Positions 62,876 through 64,000 of a stretch of DNA of 64,000 bases are shown piece by piece. Made by a program: the position numbers and the translations under genes. Location of the stretch: contig NZ_LMNX01000001.1 in the NCBI RefSeq assembly GCF_001423425.1, positions 950,970-1,014,969 on the forward strand, in the 5' to 3' direction. How positions within the stretch are numbered: position 1 is the stretch's first letter; every line of letters starts with the position of its first letter. The stretch is from Rhizobium sp. Leaf306. Lineage in GTDB: Bacteria > Pseudomonadota > Alphaproteobacteria > Rhizobiales > Rhizobiaceae. The notes under the pieces were generated by a model. The model made no database searches and was not told the origin of the DNA. It saw only the letters and a list, made by a program, of their open reading frames with translations.

Positions 62876-63913
62876 TTAGATCTCTCCGGCTGACGGACCC
62901 CAGACATCCGTCATCGCGAAACCATCGGCCAGTGGGTCGAACGGATCAAGCGCGATCTGGTGCAGACCAAATGTGAACCCGCGTCCCGCTATCGTCGGAA
63001 TGATCGCAGGTTTGCCGGCTACCGTCGTTTCGGCAGCCAATCCCACTTCGAACTGAGTGCCGATGATGGAGCGCGAGATGAAGCTGTCTCCGACCTTTGC
63101 CCTGCCGCGCGCGTGAAGCGTTGCGAGATTGGCCGAGTTGCCGGTGCCGCAGGGCGACCTGTCTGCCCGGCCCGGCCACATCGTCGTGCAGGTTCTGACC
63201 GTGCCATCCGCTTCCGTATCGCGAAACATCACATAAGCAACGCCGTAAATTTCGGGAATTTCAGGGTGTACGACCTCGACCTGCCGGTTGACCAGATCCT
63301 TCAGGATCATGCCGGCCTTGACCAGTTCCGCGGCATTGCCCTTCTCGATCTTCAGGCCGATCTGGTCGACATCAACCAATGCATAGAAGATGCCGCCGTA
63401 TGACAGGTCGAGCGTGACATCTCCCCATTGCGGTGTGCTGATCGTCACATCAAGCTGATGGACGAAGGACGGCACCATGGTGAGCTTCACCTTCTCGCAT
63501 CGTCCGTCGCGGCAGGTAGCAACGGCCCTGACGAGGCCCGCAGCCGTTTCCAGCGTCACGATCGTCTCGGGCTCCTTCATCTCGACGATACCGGCTTCCA
63601 GAAGCGCGGTGGTGGCGCAGATGGAGTTGGACCCGGAACTGGCATGCGCCTGATCCGGCTGGAGAATCACAAAGGCTGCATCCGCATCCGGATGCTTCGC
63701 CGGCAGCAGCAGGTTGACGGAACCGATCGGGGCGCCACGCGGTTCCAGGCAGAGGAAGCGGCGCAGTTCGTGACCCTTGGGATCGGAATTCAACCAGGCA
63801 AGCTGGGCTGCGACCGTATCGCCCGGGATTTTGGGGACGCCACCGATTGCGACCCGTCCGATCTCACCTTCGGCATGGACATCCAGCAACTGGATCGTAC
63901 GTTTCCATCTCAT
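62876..63913 (-). CDS. Proline racemase family enzyme, probably trans-3-hydroxyproline dehydratase
   Basis: A 345-residue enzyme of the proline racemase superfamily, which racemises, epimerises or dehydrates proline derivatives. The first catalytic position, Cys in true racemases, reads SSGSNSICATTALLE, with Ser in the GSN loop. The second catalytic Cys is kept in DRSPCGTGNSANLATLH. A Ser/Cys pair points to trans-3-hydroxy-L-proline dehydratase rather than racemase or epimerase. The ATG overlaps the stop of the upstream gene (ATGA), so an operon for hydroxyproline use continues beyond the window. The exact reaction is inference. Confidence 0.82.
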   Translation of the reverse strand: MRWKRTIQLLDVHAEGEIGRVAIGGVPKIPGDTVAAQLAWLNSDPKGHELRRFLCLEPRGAPIGSVNLLLPAKHPDADAAFVILQPDQAHASSGSNSICATTALLEAGIVEMKEPETIVTLETAAGLVRAVATCRDGRCEKVKLTMVPSFVHQLDVTISTPQWGDVTLDLSYGGIFYALVDVDQIGLKIEKGNAAELVKAGMILKDLVNRQVEVVHPEIPEIYGVAYVMFRDTEADGTVRTCTTMWPGRADRSPCGTGNSANLATLHARGRAKVGDSFISRSIIGTQFEVGLAAETTVAGKPAIIPTIAGRGFTFGLHQIALDPFDPLADGFAMTDVWGPSAGEI

Positions 63914-64000
63914 GTTTCGCCCCTGACGCGCTTGAACCTGTTGCCGGATCTCACCGGCATGATCTCTTTGAAACCGGCCTCAGCGAAGCCAGAGGTACCG
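63910..64000 (-). CDS. C-terminal end of an unidentified operon gene (cut by window)
   Basis: The minus-strand frame GTSGFAEAGFKEIMPVRSGN ... RVRGET ends at a TGA that overlaps the ATG of the proline-racemase-type gene (ATGA). This coupling shows that the frame is a real gene. Only 30 codons are visible and the family cannot be named. Confidence 0.6.
   Translation of the reverse strand, partial: GTSGFAEAGFKEIMPVRSGNRFKRVRGET

Noticed and set aside
1-64000. CRISPR array, rRNA genes, insertion sequences with transposase
   Set aside because: I saw no regularly spaced short repeats, no rRNA-like blocks and no transposase-like protein in the window.

Overview
The window looks like a chromosomal segment of a GC-rich alphaproteobacterium of the Rhizobiaceae (Rhizobium/Agrobacterium/Sinorhizobium type). 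The evidence is the GcrA cell-cycle regulator with GANTC sites in its promoter, a SAM-II riboswitch in front of metZ, the double-length dCTP deaminase family, the argD-argF-hslO and phoR-pstSCAB-phoU-phoB gene orders, and many rhizobial-style small proteins. The species cannot be fixed from sequence alone.

Region 1 (1-4620) is the end of an integrated island. It holds a type I restriction HsdR subunit cut by the window edge and a P4-type integrase that abuts tRNA-Gly(CCC).

Region 2 (4688-26068) is core chromosome. It carries dCTP deaminase, riboswitch-controlled metZ, apaG, argD-argF-hslO, gcrA with a strikingly methylation-site-rich promoter, a PACE efflux protein, an ArsR-type regulator and an EamA exporter. 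It continues with the complete phosphate-sensing and uptake locus (phoR-pstS-pstC-pstA-pstB-phoU-phoB, with a Pho box and a stem-loop after pstS), polyphosphate kinase 2, an unknown membrane-anchored protein and a nitronate-monooxygenase-like enzyme.

Region 3 (26069-40321) is a 14.2 kb integrative element in tRNA-Thr(CGT). It is bounded by a 51-bp exact direct repeat of the tRNA 3' half and has a tyrosine integrase at its right end. Paired 8-bp arm-type repeats lie inside both ends. The element carries a TIR-like plus transmembrane-macrodomain gene pair that matches the architecture of a type II Thoeris anti-phage system, and a MobV-type relaxase. It also has an unrecognised pair (a HEPN-motif protein and a three-helix membrane protein), a 30-residue membrane peptide gene with its own terminator, a coiled-coil/tail-anchor protein, and an overlapping AlpA/Toprim/DUF3987 operon. 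It is best described as a mobilisable integrative element with a defence cargo.

Region 4 (40344-64000) is core or metabolic chromosome. A LuxR-type two-component system is divergent from a sugar ABC importer with an SMP-30 lactonase, and a palindromic operator candidate lies between them. Next come FAD- and NAD-dependent 2-hydroxyacid enzymes, a double GNAT protein, a PRC-barrel protein, a FadD-type acyl-CoA ligase and a lipoprotein alpha/beta-hydrolase. Then follow pgi, a DUF3096 mini-protein, fructokinase, pyrE, a diguanylate cyclase, pyrC, a Sel1-repeat protein and a proline-racemase-family enzyme whose upstream operon partner is cut by the window end.
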